This document shows, piece by piece, positions 1 to 30,100 of a DNA stretch of 64,000 nucleotides. Source of the stretch: Trematomus loennbergii. Taxonomy: Eukaryota > Chordata > Actinopteri > Perciformes > Nototheniidae. Numbering within the stretch: position 1 is the stretch's first letter; each line of letters starts with the position of its first letter. The translations under genes were made by a program, and so were the position numbers. The notes beneath the pieces were generated by a model. It was given only the letters and a program-made list of their open reading frames with translations, was not told where the DNA came from and ran no database searches. Where the stretch lies: the NCBI GenBank assembly GCA_012861695.1, contig JAAOOA010000028.1, forward strand, positions 6,550,470 to 6,614,469, given 5' to 3'.

Positions 1-18
1 CTCTTGTTTGTGCTGCAG

Positions 19-16148
<16,130 letters not shown>

Positions 16149-17900
16149 GGTCTTATTGGATACAGACAATACGTTTACTGTTCCATTAAGGAAAGGCATT
16201 GATGCCTTGGATGGGAAAACATAGCTAAGTGGTACCATCAATTATCATTTATGTTAAGTGACACTTGGCTGAGCTTTCCGTGTTGTTTGCATGCAGCCAC
16301 ACAAAGCCCCTCTCGTTCCAAAGAGTTGTTCTTACTACAAATGACTTTTTCTTGATGAAAGTGGCACTCGTACAGGACTCAGTTAACCTGAGATTTGCTG
16401 GAAAAAAAGTGCTTCGTTCATCTGTTGTAACCCCTGTCAAAAGTAAAAATCGCGTTTGAATGTTATGCGCCAAATGCTGCAAGTGATCCTAATGTGTCAG
16501 TGGAGGCAGAAGCTCTACTGCCAACAACAGCAACTGGCAGCTCAACCCCAAAAAAACCGAAGGTACATGTGTTGCAGAAACATTGGTTATATACGCAAGG
16601 GACACAGTGGTGCGCTCACTTGACACTGAAGTGAAGGCTTAGAGTGTTTCTCTGGGGCGACGGTAAGACGATTAAAGGGTTTTAAGAGTAAAATGCTGGC
16701 TGGACTGTTGGGGACCTCGGAGGCCTGACGACACTCATCCTGAGGATGAGTCAACGAGGAAACAAAATGTTGCAATGTACAGAATGTATAGTCAGTTTAA
16801 ATGGGAAACTGGTGAAAAGTTTAAATATGTTACTTTTATGGTCTAAGACAGTTCTGTATGAACTTAAAATGGGTTGCTTCCTCATTTAGATGGAAACAAA
16901 AGAGTGTGTGATATCACACAAACTTTAAAAAGAATGTAACGGTAAATAGCAATTGCTATTGTTGTATTTACACATCTGTGTTTAGCTGTTGGAAACTAGC
17001 AGGACCTCTGTGGCATGGGCCATATTTATGTGAACCCAAAAAGTGAAAATCTGAGCTTTTTATCAGTATCGCACTTTAGTGTGTGTGCTTATAAAATGTT
17101 TTTCTTGGGAAGCTACAGTAAAAAGTAAAGGGAATAAAACCACCTCTGTTTAAATGCATATCAATAGTTGTACTTTTTTTATGTTACATGTGTCCACTTG
17201 TTTGAAAAATGCTGTTAGAACTGTCTTAGGTCATGTCAGTAATGTGTTTCCCTATAAACGTGAGTTGTTTTACAGACTATGAATAGTTTCATGTCTGGTC
17301 AGAAACAAATATTTGTTCTGATGTATCTATTTTATTACCTGGAGACTTGTCTTTGTTTGAATTTCTTTTTTTAACAAAAGTGTATACAGTTGTTTCACGC
17401 CGGGTGTTGACACCATATCTATGAATTTGCTCTTAGCTTTTATGTCTTGTAGTCTTGCAAGAGCATTACATTTGCAAATATTCTTCCTAGTTTTAAAGGA
17501 AAATATTATTGTAGCAACATGAAAGCCTACTTTTGCAGATTTGACACAGGTACATGTACAGAAAACAGAGATTATACTGTAATATACCCCAAAATAGTCA
17601 CCTATAATTTATACACAGGTTTGTCACATCATACGTGAATATGCACTTATTCCTGAATTGTGATCATATCATTCAAAGGTGAACATGAATAAATCTTTTT
17701 GCTATGTAAATACCATTTGTCTGTTTTCTTTCCCATAGCTTTAAAGAGTATAGGGCGTGATACAGGAAGAAGGACTTATGATCCCTGTGATTTTCTTATC
17801 GGTGTTTTTATCTTGATTCCTGCAGAACTTCAAGGAGCAATTTGATGAAACACTCTGAGCAGATAATAAGCGTCTTTTTCCAATAAACAGATCGAAGGTG
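16149..17900 (+). other. egfra: egfr 3' untranslated region
   Basis: AT-rich sequence without convincing coding potential follows the stop codon. AATAAA polyadenylation signals occur at 17133-17138, 17688-17693 and 17882-17887. The last is followed by a TG-rich stretch at 17896-17922, which fits a downstream element, so the longest 3' UTR would be about 1.75 kb. A short inverted repeat (ACTCATCC / GGATGAGT) lies near 16733-16751. Which site is used cannot be decided from sequence alone. Confidence 0.6.
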
Positions 17901-19020
17901 GTGTTTGCGTTGATGTTGTTTATTCTCCTAAAATATGGTAATGCCTGCAGTGTTTAAGAATTAAGAAACTACATTAAATTAGTGTTTACCTGAGTGGAAA
18001 TTAGTAGATGAATCACTTTGATTAATTTATTATAATGAGTTAAGAACTCAGGATTTCTGAAAAATGTTTTAACTTTAGAGTTAAAGATGATAAAATCGAG
18101 TACGGGCTTTTTAAGTTTATATTTTAGTTTTGCACATTTTAGAGATGTTTGAGTTGGTTTCAAATCCTAAGTATTTCTTAACAACATCTATTGTGTTTGA
18201 TTAAATAAGCACAAATCAAAGTGAGGGGGAAATGATTCATAGTTAATCATTAATTAGCCTTATTGAATCCAACAAAAATAAATGTCAGTTTTAAATGCAA
18301 TTGACCTGCTTTGATCAGATTTGACAATTTCCACCACACTTTATGCAGACAAACAGAAACAAGGAAGATGTGTTCACAGTAAAAAGAGCGCATATCATAC
18401 TTGTTGTTTTATGTATATTTTGATTTAATATTAAGATTTGGATATAATGTTTTTTTGTATTATTATTATTATCAATAATTTAATTAACAATGATAATAAT
18501 TTGTCTTTCTTTCTTAAGCAAAAACAGATTTTTCTTACTTTTATTTTACATGGAAGTGCTCTGTAATGTTCATTCATGCAGTGACATAAACTGCCTTATT
18601 TCATTAAAGAAAAGTCTATCATGCATGCCTTTAAGGTAAAGGCAATACTACTTCAGGATGAAGATCCCTAATTGACTCATTTGTTTTAATTTGTGTACAT
18701 TGAAGTTTGCATGTAAACATTGTCTTCAACAATTGTTTGTTCAAAGTATGATTTTAGTGTATCTCAAAATGTAAACTTTAATATCAATTGTACACTTCTA
18801 ATAATCTTTTTATTACTAATTGGTCTTGACATTTTGAGAATGATGTAATTTGTATTTATATATATTTTTTATTTTTTATGATTTGAAATACTTTAGATAT
18901 CCAATTTGCTATCTTCATAAACCATGTCCATACTTTGTGGTTTCTCCTGCACAATGTTCAAACATGTTGTACTTATATACTACACCCAAGTAAATGATAA
19001 TACAATAAATTACAATCTTG

Positions 19021-19093
19021 TGAAATAAAATAAAATAAAATTGAATAAAATAAATGTAATAACAATTTAAATAAATTAAATTAAATACAAATA
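19021..19093. repeat. A-rich (AAAAT)n low-complexity run
   Basis: Repeats of AAAATAAAATAAAATAAAAT with point changes, upstream of npc1. Confidence 0.8.
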
Positions 19094-19121
19094 AATGAAC
19101 AGTTGTAGTGCGTACTAGGCA

Positions 19122-19136
19122 TCGCTAGGTGGCAGC
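19122..19136 (+). promoter_or_regulatory. CTCF-like binding motif upstream of npc1
   Basis: The 15-mer TCGCTAGGTGGCAGC agrees with the vertebrate CTCF core (CCASYAGRKGGCRS) at all but two positions. It lies about 120 bases upstream of the NPC1 ATG and between two unrelated genes, a common place for an insulator or promoter-proximal CTCF site. Only the motif match is seen; occupancy is inferred. Confidence 0.4.
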
Positions 19137-19254
19137 ACTGAGGCAACAGTTTGTCTCCGCCCCGAACAAATAATCCGACGTAGAAGAAACATCAACAAGA
19201 AATGCGAAAGTTCATGCGGACTGTCACTTCGAATCGGTCGTCTCAGTAAGAGGG

Positions 19255-22200
19255 ATGGGAGTCCTACCAGGGAGAAGCCTTTTATCTTTACTTTTCTTCA
19301 TTATTCTCTTGTTGGAGGGACATTTTCGATGGGTAAGTGAAACCTAACGCCCGATTTCTTGTGACTAAAAACATGACTCAGCTCGGTCGTTGCTACGCTG
19401 TTGTTTATCTGAGGCGGCTAACGAAACTAGGACGTTTAGCTATTTAAGATTTCTACTCTTGTTTTTATCCCAGGGCAAACATAGCGTTAGTCACTAATTG
19501 GCTTAACAGTAAACAAAACATAATGGCTACCATCATTGCTAGTTGCAAACTGCACAGCACGACAAAATGATCACATAACATGTTAGCTTTGACATGTCTC
19601 ACAGAAGAGTACAGGTTGTATCTTTGACTCTGAGCCGGTGTCGAAATAAGTTTCCTGCTCACCTTCATGCCTTAACAGATTTAAAATACCCCTAATTTGC
19701 ATAACTATTCAAACAAAGCTTAGGTTAGTGTGTTCATGACGGTTAATGTTGTAATTACCCAAAAATATTAATGTTAATACCTCACAAAACAAGTAATTCA
19801 GCAAGTAGACCTTAGGTGTCTCGAATGCTAGGTGCAGCTAGCTACATTCATTTAAATATCCATGTTTGGATATGTAATATCTTTGTTATGCAATAAATAG
19901 GAGTTCAGATAATGCAATCATAGTGAGAAGACATAGGAAACTTGAGTGTTTGTTTGTTTGAGCAGCAGTGTTCAAGGGTAATATATTAACTACTAAGAGA
20001 GTAAGAATAAATACAAGGTTAAATGAGCAAGTAGTGCATGGACATTACAAGAGGAAAGACAGCAAAAATGTTAAACAGATTATTGATATAAAGGTGTAAT
20101 ACACAAAATCCACTGTTCCAGATGCCCTGCTGTAGTTTAATGATGAGTACTCTTTTTTTACACAGACACCATCAATTATATATCAAGTCGATTTAGTGTA
20201 TTTTTGATAAGATGTTATTTCACAACAAACCAGACAAACAGATCTATTCACCTGATTTGATTGAATCAGATGTAGATGCTCACTCATCAATAGTGTCTCC
20301 CTTGCATTGTTAGCATTCCTATTCATGTGGTAATTTGGTCAGCCCACTACAAAGCATAACCACTTCGCAACTGTGCTAAAGCAATACATCAGAATCTGAT
20401 TGATCATTGCTGTTTCAGTGTACATGTCTGCAACTCTGCATCCTCCTTAAAGAAATAGGATGTGGTACGACTATTAAACTATTAAAAACTATTGTAAAAC
20501 TATTGACTGTTGGGAGACTGCAGATAAGCAGAAAGGCATTTCTTTAAAAGGTGTGTGTGCTAGTTCCTTTAGTTAGGTAGGGGTAGGGGGTGGTACATAA
20601 TAGTTATGATCCAGAAATCTAGGTGTAGTCGTGGACTCTGACCTGAGTTTCAACAGTCACATTAAAACAATTACTAAATCTGCCTACTATCACCTAAAGA
20701 ATATTTCTAGGATTAAAAGACTAATGTCACAGCAGGATTTGGAAAAACTTTTCCATGCTTTTATCTTCAGTAGACTCGACTACTGTAATGGTGTCTTCAC
20801 AGGTCTCACTAAAAAGTCTATTAGAAAGCTGCAGCTGATTCAGAACGCTGCTGCTCGAGTCCTCACTGACACTAAGAAAGTGGATCACATCACTCCAGCT
20901 CTGAAGTCTTTACACTGGCTTCCTGTGTGTCAAAGAATTGATTTCAAAATATTGCTGCTGGTTTATAAAGCTTTGAATGGTTTAGGCCCAAAATACATTT
21001 CTGACCTACTGCTAAATTATGAACCATCCAGAACTCTCAGGTCTTCAGGGACTGGTCAGCTTTCTGTCCCCAGAGTCAGAACTAAACGGTGGTAATATCT
21101 GGAACAAACTCCCAGAAACCTGCAGGTCCGCTGCAACTCTGACTACTTTTAAATCCAGGCTGAAGACTTTTCTTTTTGCTGCTTTTAATTGAACTATTCA
21201 CATCTTAAACTGCACTGTAACTTTTATCCATGTATTTTTTCTTTTAATGTTTATTTTATTATCTTTGCTTTTTAATGAATGTTTTTAAATGCCATTTTCT
21301 TAATGTCTTTCATTTTTTGTAAAGCCTTTGAATTGCCTTGTGTTGAAAGGTGCTATATAAATAAACTTGCCTTGCCTTGCCTATGTATATAAACCACTTT
21401 AAACAAATATTGCAGTTTCTGATCCTTGCCCAATAAATCCACCTTTCTTACAATTAGTCCTAAGCAAGTTGACTTAGGACAAAATGTTATTATTGTACTG
21501 GCTTAGTCTGCATCTTTTTGAAACACTAGCTGAAGCAATAATGACACACGAAAGCTGTCCTTGAACTATTCTCACAAGACGCAGTAGGACGGTGGGTAAC
21601 ACTGTGCTTACTCATAAAAAAGTTTGTAGAGTAAGTGAATTAACTTCCCCTCCCAACAAAGAACACGTGAGAGCTCTCATGCTGAATAAACACACAACGG
21701 ACAACTTTGACTGCAAAAGCTATACATTGTTTTATACATTTACTTGTAATTCTATGTTATTGTATTTTTTCTACCATATATTCAAAGAAAATGTTTCAAG
21801 TGCTCATATTGAACTTTTTGTTGTAGCCATAACAACAGCGGCTGTTATGTTGCTGTAGAAATCCGACAACAGTTCTCCTTTCTCTGGCCTTTCTTGACGT
21901 GGACTGCTGGGTACTGCGAGTCAAACAGTGATCACACGATGTGTCTACACTTACTCTTTATCTTTATATGCTTGAAACATTTTTGCAGAAGTGAAATTAC
22001 TATTTTCAGACATTCAAGCACGAGATATTAGAAACAAAGGAAATGAGACATGCCTAGAGGTTTGCTGTGGTTATATATATAATATATATATATATAAAAC
22101 CTCAAGGTAAATAGGTAGAGCTTTAACATGAGATCAGAGTTGTCCTTTTTAGCATCCAAAACCATGTCGCATGTCACATGGCCTTTGTGGCATTTTAGAG

Positions 22201-24139
22201 GAACTATTGGTCTGTTTGGACTCTCTGTTTTCGTTTGTTGGCTAGACATTGAACTTGTCCTTAATAGATACGAATAGAAGCAGGCTCCTATTAGTAAAAA
22301 CGACATAATATTGAACAGACTCTGGAAAAAAAAGAAGAATATTGATTGGATGCGAATAGACTAATATGTTTTTGCTCTAACACTTCACAAATCATCACTG
22401 TTTCTTTTGTTGTCTTTCTGTCAGGTTGAGGCCCAGCACTGTGTGTGGTATGGCGAGTGTGGGGAGTCCGCAAAGGTGCCCGGAAAGAAATACAACTGCA
22501 ACGACACTGGTCCTCCCAAACCACTGGAGCACGAGGGTTACGAACTTCTCACGGTAAATACAATGTCATGATGCTGTTATTGATCACAATTGATGTTCAA
22601 AGTGCTCTTGTGTGACCATGCATACATGCTTTATTTTGCACTGTGCAAAAGTGCATCAAAGTGACCTCTTTCCTTTTGTGTTTACTTACAGGAGCTTTGT
22701 CCTGGATATGACTATGACAACCGAAGCCTCTGCTGTGATATTAACCAGCTGAACACTCTCAAAGGAAGTCTCCAGCTGCCCCTTCAGTTCCTGTCTCGGT
22801 ATGCACTGCGCTTATAACATTAACTAATGATGCACATGACATTCTTGGAAGGGCAGTATCATTCCCTTCCTGAAACAAAGAGTAGGAGCATCTGACTCTT
22901 TTGACAGCATGTGCAGCTTAAATGTCATATACTGTTATTCGAACATGCAAGCCTTTGCTTTCCATGTTTCAAATAATGGGTTTAAGACAGACTGGCTCCG
23001 AGGCCAAATGAATATGATTTGACTAGGTTGGCATATTTTCTTATCTTTGTAAGCTTTAATTACTTCACTGCATACTGTATTGCCTTGTTTTTGCCATGAA
23101 ACTATTTTATTGTTCTTATTGTCCTGCACACACTCCTTTTCTTAATTAGTTTCCCTTCTTCCTCTCACACTCACTTTGTCTTTGTGCAGTTGTCCCGCCT
23201 GTTTCTTCAACCTGATGAACCTCTTCTGTGAGCTGACATGCAGCCCTCACCAGAGTCAGTTCATGAACGCCACCAAGATCGAAGAAGGCAACGTGGTGGA
23301 AGTGCAGTACTACATTGGACAGACATTTGCTAATTGTGAGTTCACAGCCAAATGTTGATGTAGATATGAGAAGCAGCTTCACCTTCATTATTTCCATGGC
23401 ATGTCACATCTGCTGAGTGTACTTTTTCCAGTTCCCTACTTAAACATACAGTCATGCTCATGGTAATGTAATACAGTAGGTGGCTAACCGTTTGTAATGA
23501 GTCATTTTGGTCAAATAAAATAGGGAATGAACCATTTAACCTTTGGAAAATCTTGAGCCTCGTCCTAAAATGATCAAATTGAATTTTTTCAGCCATGTAC
23601 AATGCCTGTAAGGACGTCCAGGCACCATCCAGCAACGTGAAGGCCTTATCACTGCTGTGTGGGAAGGACGCAAAGGACTGCAATGCTACCAACTGGATCC
23701 AGTATATGTTTGATATCAACAATGGACAGACTCCCTTTCCTATCCTCCCAATATTCACAGGTAAGTCATTAATGTGTGTTCCTTTTATAGTTCATGATCC
23801 CGCTGTAGAAAAATACACTTACTGTTTATTTTCAGCAAGTTAAAAAGATGTTTACCTGATGCTTTTTCTACGATTGTTTTTTGCTCTAGACGCCCCTGTG
23901 TCTGGTTATACTCCCATGAACAACAAGACGTTCGCCTGCACAGAGGGCCTGGATGACGGGTCCGGCCCCTGCTCCTGTCAGGACTGCACAAATGCTTGCG
24001 GGCCCAGACCTGTTCCTCCCCCCCTCCCCCCTCCCTGGCTGATCCTTGGTATGGACGCTATGACCGTCATCATGTGGCTCTCATACATGGCCTTCCTGCT
24101 TGTCTTTATCGGAGCTGTAATAGGAGCCTGGTGTTACCG
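19255..24139 (+). CDS. npc1: npc1 exons 1-6: signal peptide, sterol-binding N-terminal domain, first TM helix
   Basis: Exon 1 (26 codons) starts [15 protein letters not shown], a hydrophobic signal sequence, with likely cleavage after VEA early in exon 2. The lumenal sterol-binding domain follows: [77 protein letters not shown] and [12 protein letters not shown], all with the cysteine pattern of NPC1. A proline-rich linker ([10 protein letters not shown]) leads into the first mature TM helix, [23 protein letters not shown] chose the ATG at 19255 because it starts a signal peptide directly before a good donor at 19333. Intron 1 (19333-22424) holds an L2-like LINE fragment. Confidence 0.93.
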
Positions 24140-27100
24140 GTAAAGGACATTGTTTTGTTTTTGCTTTCAGATTCATGTGTCATACCTGCAAACCCTTATC
24201 CACTGTGAAAAGAACATATTGTTTTGTATGCTTGCTTCAGAAGCTTGTATCAAATTGGCTTATGTTTTTTTTTTTGCATGCAGGAAAAGGACTGTCCTTT
24301 CTGAATATGGCCCCATATTGGACAGCAATAACCCTTTGTCTCTCAACGGGGACAATCCTGAACAAGGTATTGTGATGCTTCAAACAAGTGAACCGTTTTG
24401 TATTCTTTCTGATTGTTGTGCCACTAAAGTTCCCCTTGTTTTATTCCTCTTTAGGTGTAATGCATGTAATCACATTGTTAAAGGGGCTCTATTATGCTCA
24501 TTTTCAGGTTCATATTTGTATTTTATTCCTCAACTATGCTTTAATATTCAAACTGGTCTTTATTTTTCTCATACTGCCTGTGCTGCAGCACCTCTTTTCA
24601 CCCTCTGTCTGAAACCAGAGCCAAGTCTGCTCTGATTGGTTAACTGGCTGGCTCTGTAGTGATTGATCAACTGCTTAGAGATGAGATGACCCCCCCTTAA
24701 CCTATCATGTACAATGTGTTGGACTGCTAGCCAATAGAAGGGCAAGTGTTACATAGTGATCTATGGGGGGGGGGGATTTTAGCCTTTTCAGAACATTTAC
24801 ATACACAACAAAACCTGTATAACTCACTACAGCGAAGGGAAAACCCTCAAAAGCAAAGTAGGGCCTCTTTAAATAAGACATCTTTCTGTCTCCTCTCCTC
24901 TTAGTAAATGCGTCATGCTGCGAAACTTTGGGTGAACGCTTCGAGAACTCTCTGCGGACCCTCTTCACCTCCTGGGGCTCCTTCTGCGTGCGGTACCCCT
25001 CTGTGGTCATTCTGGGGACCCTGATACTAGTGGTGGCCTCCTCTGGGGGCCTGATCTACATGCGCATCACCACAGACCCTGTGGAGCTGTGGTCGTCTCC
25101 GAGCAGCCAGGCCCGGCAGGAGAAGGACTACTTTGACAGCCACTTCGGACCCTTTTTCAGAACAGTGCAGCTCATCATAACCACTCCAATCGTGGACCCT
25201 TTTAACTACTCTCCATACTTTGGAGGATCTGATGTCCCATTCGGAGCCATCCTGCGTAAAGACATCCTGCACCAGGTTGGTTTGTGTGAGAAATCATTTA
25301 AAAAGAGGAAATTAGCATTTAAGCCGCTGTGTTTTTGTATAAAGAAGCATTGTTCCTGTCACCAGGTTATAGTTACTTTGCATGAGAAGAGCAGCTGCAC
25401 TTCTGAAACTGCGGTTCATTTGTTCTCTTTTTTTGTCTTTGTAAATTTTTTCCAGGTGCTGGATCTGCAGCTCCAGATAGAAGACATCGTAGCCACATAC
25501 GAGGGCCAAGACGTCACTTTAATGGACATCTGCTTGGCTCCGCTGGCTCCGTACAATAACAACTGCACCATCTTGAGTGTCCTCAACTACTTCCAGAACA
25601 GCCATGATGTGCTGGACCACCTCATAGGAGACGACTTCTATGTCTATGCTGACTTTCACAGCCACTTCCTCTACTGTGTCAGGTGATTTCTTTTTGCTGG
25701 TTCACTTTTTCAATATTTTCCAGATAAGCTGGCACTTGTCTTAAATGAGTCTTATTTTCCAGCAGAAATCTGTTGAAGTTAAGGAAACGTTGATCTCGTA
25801 GAAAGGTTATTTTGAACCTCTTTGTTGAAGCTGAACACCTGCAGCTCACAAACCAAGTTTCCAGACTCTTGCATCTGCATTTTCTAAGAACTGTCGTGTG
25901 TGTTTTCTTGAAATAGTCCAATCAGACTTCCTCATTGTTTGTCACACTTATCTCTCTTAAATGCACAGAAATAAGATCAGGTAACGGCACATGTTCCAGT
26001 CTATTAACTCTGTTCCTCTTTTCCTCCTCAGTGCACCAGCATCCCTCAATGACACCACTCTCCTCCACGACCCGTGTTTAGGAACCTACGGTGGGCCCAT
26101 CTTCCCTTGGCTGGCCCTTGGGGGTTACGATGGTGAGCTAGACTAAGGCCCCGGCTCCACGAGGACAAATACGGCAAAACGCATCGGAGTAACGCAAATG
26201 CAACCGCAAAAAACCTTCCGTCCCACGCAATATACACCGGATTGTGTCAAGCTCCACGAGACGGCTCCGTTTACATCCAAACGCTGGAAAAGCTGCAGTA
26301 CATATGCCGAACCTGTACGTGGCGCTGTAACTTCCTCCACAAAAGCAGCAACTTCCTCCACAAAAGCAGCGAAGAAGAATGGTTGTCATGGCTGCACTTC
26401 TGTGTATTCTCCGCGGTGGGGGCCGACAGAACCGGGCAGAGTTTTTCGCCGGTCAGCGAGTGTTAAAGTTTAAATCTTCCGGACAAAATTATAAAAGTGC
26501 CGGTCAAAGGTCTTCATTGTTATTTATTGAGCTTTAAAACAAATGAATAACGACGATATAATGATATATAATCATCAAATACACAGAGCCTGTCTTTTCC
26601 CTCTCTTCTCACAGCGTCAGTGTCTGTCTCATGCAGCAGCTGATCCTGTAATGAGTGACCCGACAGTAAAAATGAACATATTTATAACTAGTTTAGGTAG
26701 TTTGAGAGGTAATTAAAATAGCTAAGGGTGATGATCTGACTTGAAGTGTGTGTTTTGCTCCCGCTGCATCACAGCGGCAGGAGCTGCGTGTCTCCGTCCT
26801 GTCAGATTAGACTTCACTCGCGTTTATGTCCATATCGAGATAAAGATAAATAATCTGAATTCAAGGAGGAGCTCCTGTAATGTTGCACAAAGAACTGTAG
26901 CATGGTCAGTAGCGACTGGAGCACGATAGCAACCCCGCGGGGAGAGGCAGGGAGAGGCGGGGCTATGAAAACGAATGACCGTATAGGCGACTCCACGGCC
27001 CCGTTGGACCCCCAGAGCGCTCAGTTCCCAGATCTATCCACCTTTGGACCCGTTGTCGTTTGCGGGGTCTGTTTCTACGTTTCCCTTACGGCGTCGTGGA

Positions 27101-30100
27101 GCTTAGAGGGCTATACGCATGAGAAATATGCGGATTCAACCAGTTTCCGTCCTCGTGGAGCCGGGGCCTAACACTTTTAGAGGGCGGAAAAAGAAGAACA
27201 CTGAAGCCATTTTACAACTTCTCAGTAGATTTTTATATTGCACTAAGAAAATAAAAATCTGTGCACTTTGTGTCACTAACTTTCTTGGTGTGAATCCAAA
27301 ATGTTATCCGTAACACTTGATATTGTGCTCTTTGCAAATGGTGCAGTGTTGCCATTGCCATTATTTGCAGCCAAAATGTTATTGCTGTTACCTTAGTATT
27401 TATAATAAGCCCTACACAGTTAATACAATATAAGGAGTTTCTGCAGCAGACAGGTGACATGCAAGATTTTTGCAATAGTAGTATAAATGTAATCAAGAAA
27501 AAATATAATTTCCACTTCCTCTAACTATCATGAGAGCTGCCATAGTAAAAAAAAAAAACAACCCTTTAAATTTTATTTTAATTGTATCTAGGCTACTTGT
27601 GTATTTCTACCAAAAAGAATGCTTAGCTTTAACTGCCAATTCAATACATTTTACACATTTGGTTGTGAACTGACATTTTTTAAAGTGACGTTACAATGAA
27701 TGTCCTTTTTCCTGCATAACAGAAACCAACTACAACAACGCCACTGCTCTTGTGATCACCTTCCCCCTCAACAACTACCTGAATGACACAGTGAGGCTGG
27801 GCAAAGCTCGCGCATGGGAGAAAGAGTGAGACAACTACTTATAAAACTCATTAAAAAACGATTTCTTCCCATGTTAATGTTGTTCCTTGCAACGCATTTA
27901 CTCAATGTAATTATTGTGTGTGCTTTTCAGGTTCATCGATTTCATGAAGAACTTTAAGAATCCCAACCTCACCATAGCCTTCAGTGCTGAGAGGAGTATT
28001 GAAGACGAGATAAACAGAGAGAGCAACAGTGACATCAGCACCATAGTAGTCAGCTATGCCATTATGTTCATCTACATCTCCCTGGCCCTGGGGCACATCC
28101 ACAGCATTAGGAGAGTGATGGTAAGCGCCCAAACTCACACCTATTACAATGAATCATCGCAGTAGTAAAACATGTGTCATGCATTTGTGACGCAAGAACT
28201 TTGATGTAACAGAACTAGTCAAACACGCTTGACGACTTCCTGCTACTCTAGCCTAAAAGGGAGCAGCTAGAGAGAAGAACATAACCTAATCCTCCATCTT
28301 TTCCCCTGCTCAGGTGGACTCTAAGATTTCTCTGGGTATCTCGGGATCCTGATTGTGCTCAGCTCTGTGTCCTCCTCACTGGGGCTCTTCAGCTATTTTG
28401 GCATCCCCCTCACCCTCATTGTGATCGAGGTCATTCCTTTCTTGGTGCTGGCTGTTGGAGTGGACAACATCTTTATTATAGTGCAGACATATCAGGTAAC
28501 CAAATCCAGTCAAATGTTACACAATGACCCAGTGACAGAGAGTGTATTGCTTATGCTCATCTTATGTAAGTCACCCCTTAAAGGTCACCTATTATGCAAA
28601 ATCCACTTGTTCATGTCTTTTATACATAACCATGTGTCCCCTCTGTGTAAAGAGAGTCTGAAAGTTTCAGGGGAAAATTCTCTCACTTTTTGTCCTGATC
28701 CATTTATATAAAAACCTGTCTGAAAATGAGCTGATCAGATTTTGGGCCCTTTATGATGTCATAACGATTTTTTGGCTTGTGTGACCATTAGCCAATCACC
28801 AACCAAGGTAACCCCCCCCCCCCCCACCTTATCACCTGAATCTGTAAAAGACAGAATCAGCACTTTTGAAACAGGGCTGAAACAGAGGGGATTATGGGAT
28901 GCTGCAATGATCTGTTTGGTATTTCGAGCCAAACACTTCAGAGACATGTTTGTATATATCTGAGACCTATAATATGTTGATGAAAAACAGTATAATAGGG
29001 GACCTTCAAAAAAAAAGGAAAAAAATGACCCTTTCTTGCAAATAGAACCTGTTGAACCTTCTAAAAGTGATTTGTATTTCTAAACAGAGGGATGAGCGAA
29101 TGCCTCATGAGGAACTTCACCAGCAGATCGGTCGTATCCTTGGAGACGTAGCCCCCAGCATGCTCCTCTCCTCCTTCTCGGAGACAGTGGCCTTTTTCTT
29201 GGGTAAAATATACTTTTAAATACACTCTATAGTACACAGACAATACAAATCAAAAAAGCATTCTCAACGTGAAATTGAAACATTGAAAGAAAATACTTCC
29301 TGATTGACGTAGTAAGTGTAATATGTGCCACAATTTCCTGTTGAGTCACATGCTGATTAAACTGTTGACTTTCTTCTTCTGCAGGCGCCCTGTCCAACAT
29401 GCCCGCAGTGAGGACTTTCTCCATGTTTGCTGGCTTGGCTGTTTTTATTGATTTCCTGTTGCAGATCAGCTGCTTCGTCAGCTTGCTGGGCCTGGACGCC
29501 AGGAGACAGGAGGTGAGTCTGGAGGAAGTGGTTCTAGAGGAGGGGTCACACACGCAGAGTGGGAAGTTTACCAGAGAGGGGTTTCCTGCTGATTAACAGC
29601 TCTTGTTTAATACAAATGTATGACTACGTTTTCATCAGTGGTGGAAATTAGTACATTTACTAAAGTATTTTATTACAATTTTGAGGTACTTTATTTGAGT
29701 TTTATGCTACTTTAAACTTCCACGTCACTGCATTTTAGTAGCCAATATTGCACTTTTTACTCCACTATAATTATTTGAAAATGTTAGTCGTTAGTTACTT
29801 TATATATTCAGATTATTAGCTAATACAAAATAAAAATCAAGTAATAAAAAAAAAACTGACATATATTTATAGCTAATGAAATATCATATCATTATAGGTT
29901 AAGATAACCAGCAGCAGTATACAAAGTAATTAAGATTAGCTAAATCGTAAAAAGCTGTGATGAACACACATCAATAACATAGCAACATGTCATAGATATA
30001 TTTCTGCACATAGGCCCTTACGCATAACAGTTTTTAACTTTTGGTACTCATATGTTTATTTTGATGCCAGGTTTTTTATAATGATTAAAATGCAGTTATT

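Larger units (their letters stand above)
17901..19254. other. egfr-npc1 intergenic region and npc1 5' flank
   Basis: About 1.3 kb, strongly AT-rich, with no ORF of interest. An (AAAAT)n-type low-complexity run occupies about 19021-19093. The last 150 bases before the NPC1 start codon turn more GC-rich and contain a CTCF-like motif (19122-19136). I see no clear TATA box, so NPC1 probably has a TATA-less housekeeping promoter; this is inference. Confidence 0.5.

Noticed and set aside
16733..16751. Rho-independent terminator-like hairpin
   Set aside because: A short 8-bp inverted repeat in a vertebrate 3' UTR; bacterial terminators are not relevant here.
20631..21095. Independent gene encoding a 154-residue protein
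   Set aside because: The sequence is the C-terminal end of an L2-like reverse transcriptase, 5'-truncated and frame-broken, inside an npc1 intron.
26198..26473. ORFs inside the PIF-like MITE as a transposase remnant
   Set aside because: Fewer than 95 codons, no DDE-type motif or HTH, different frames equally open because of high GC.
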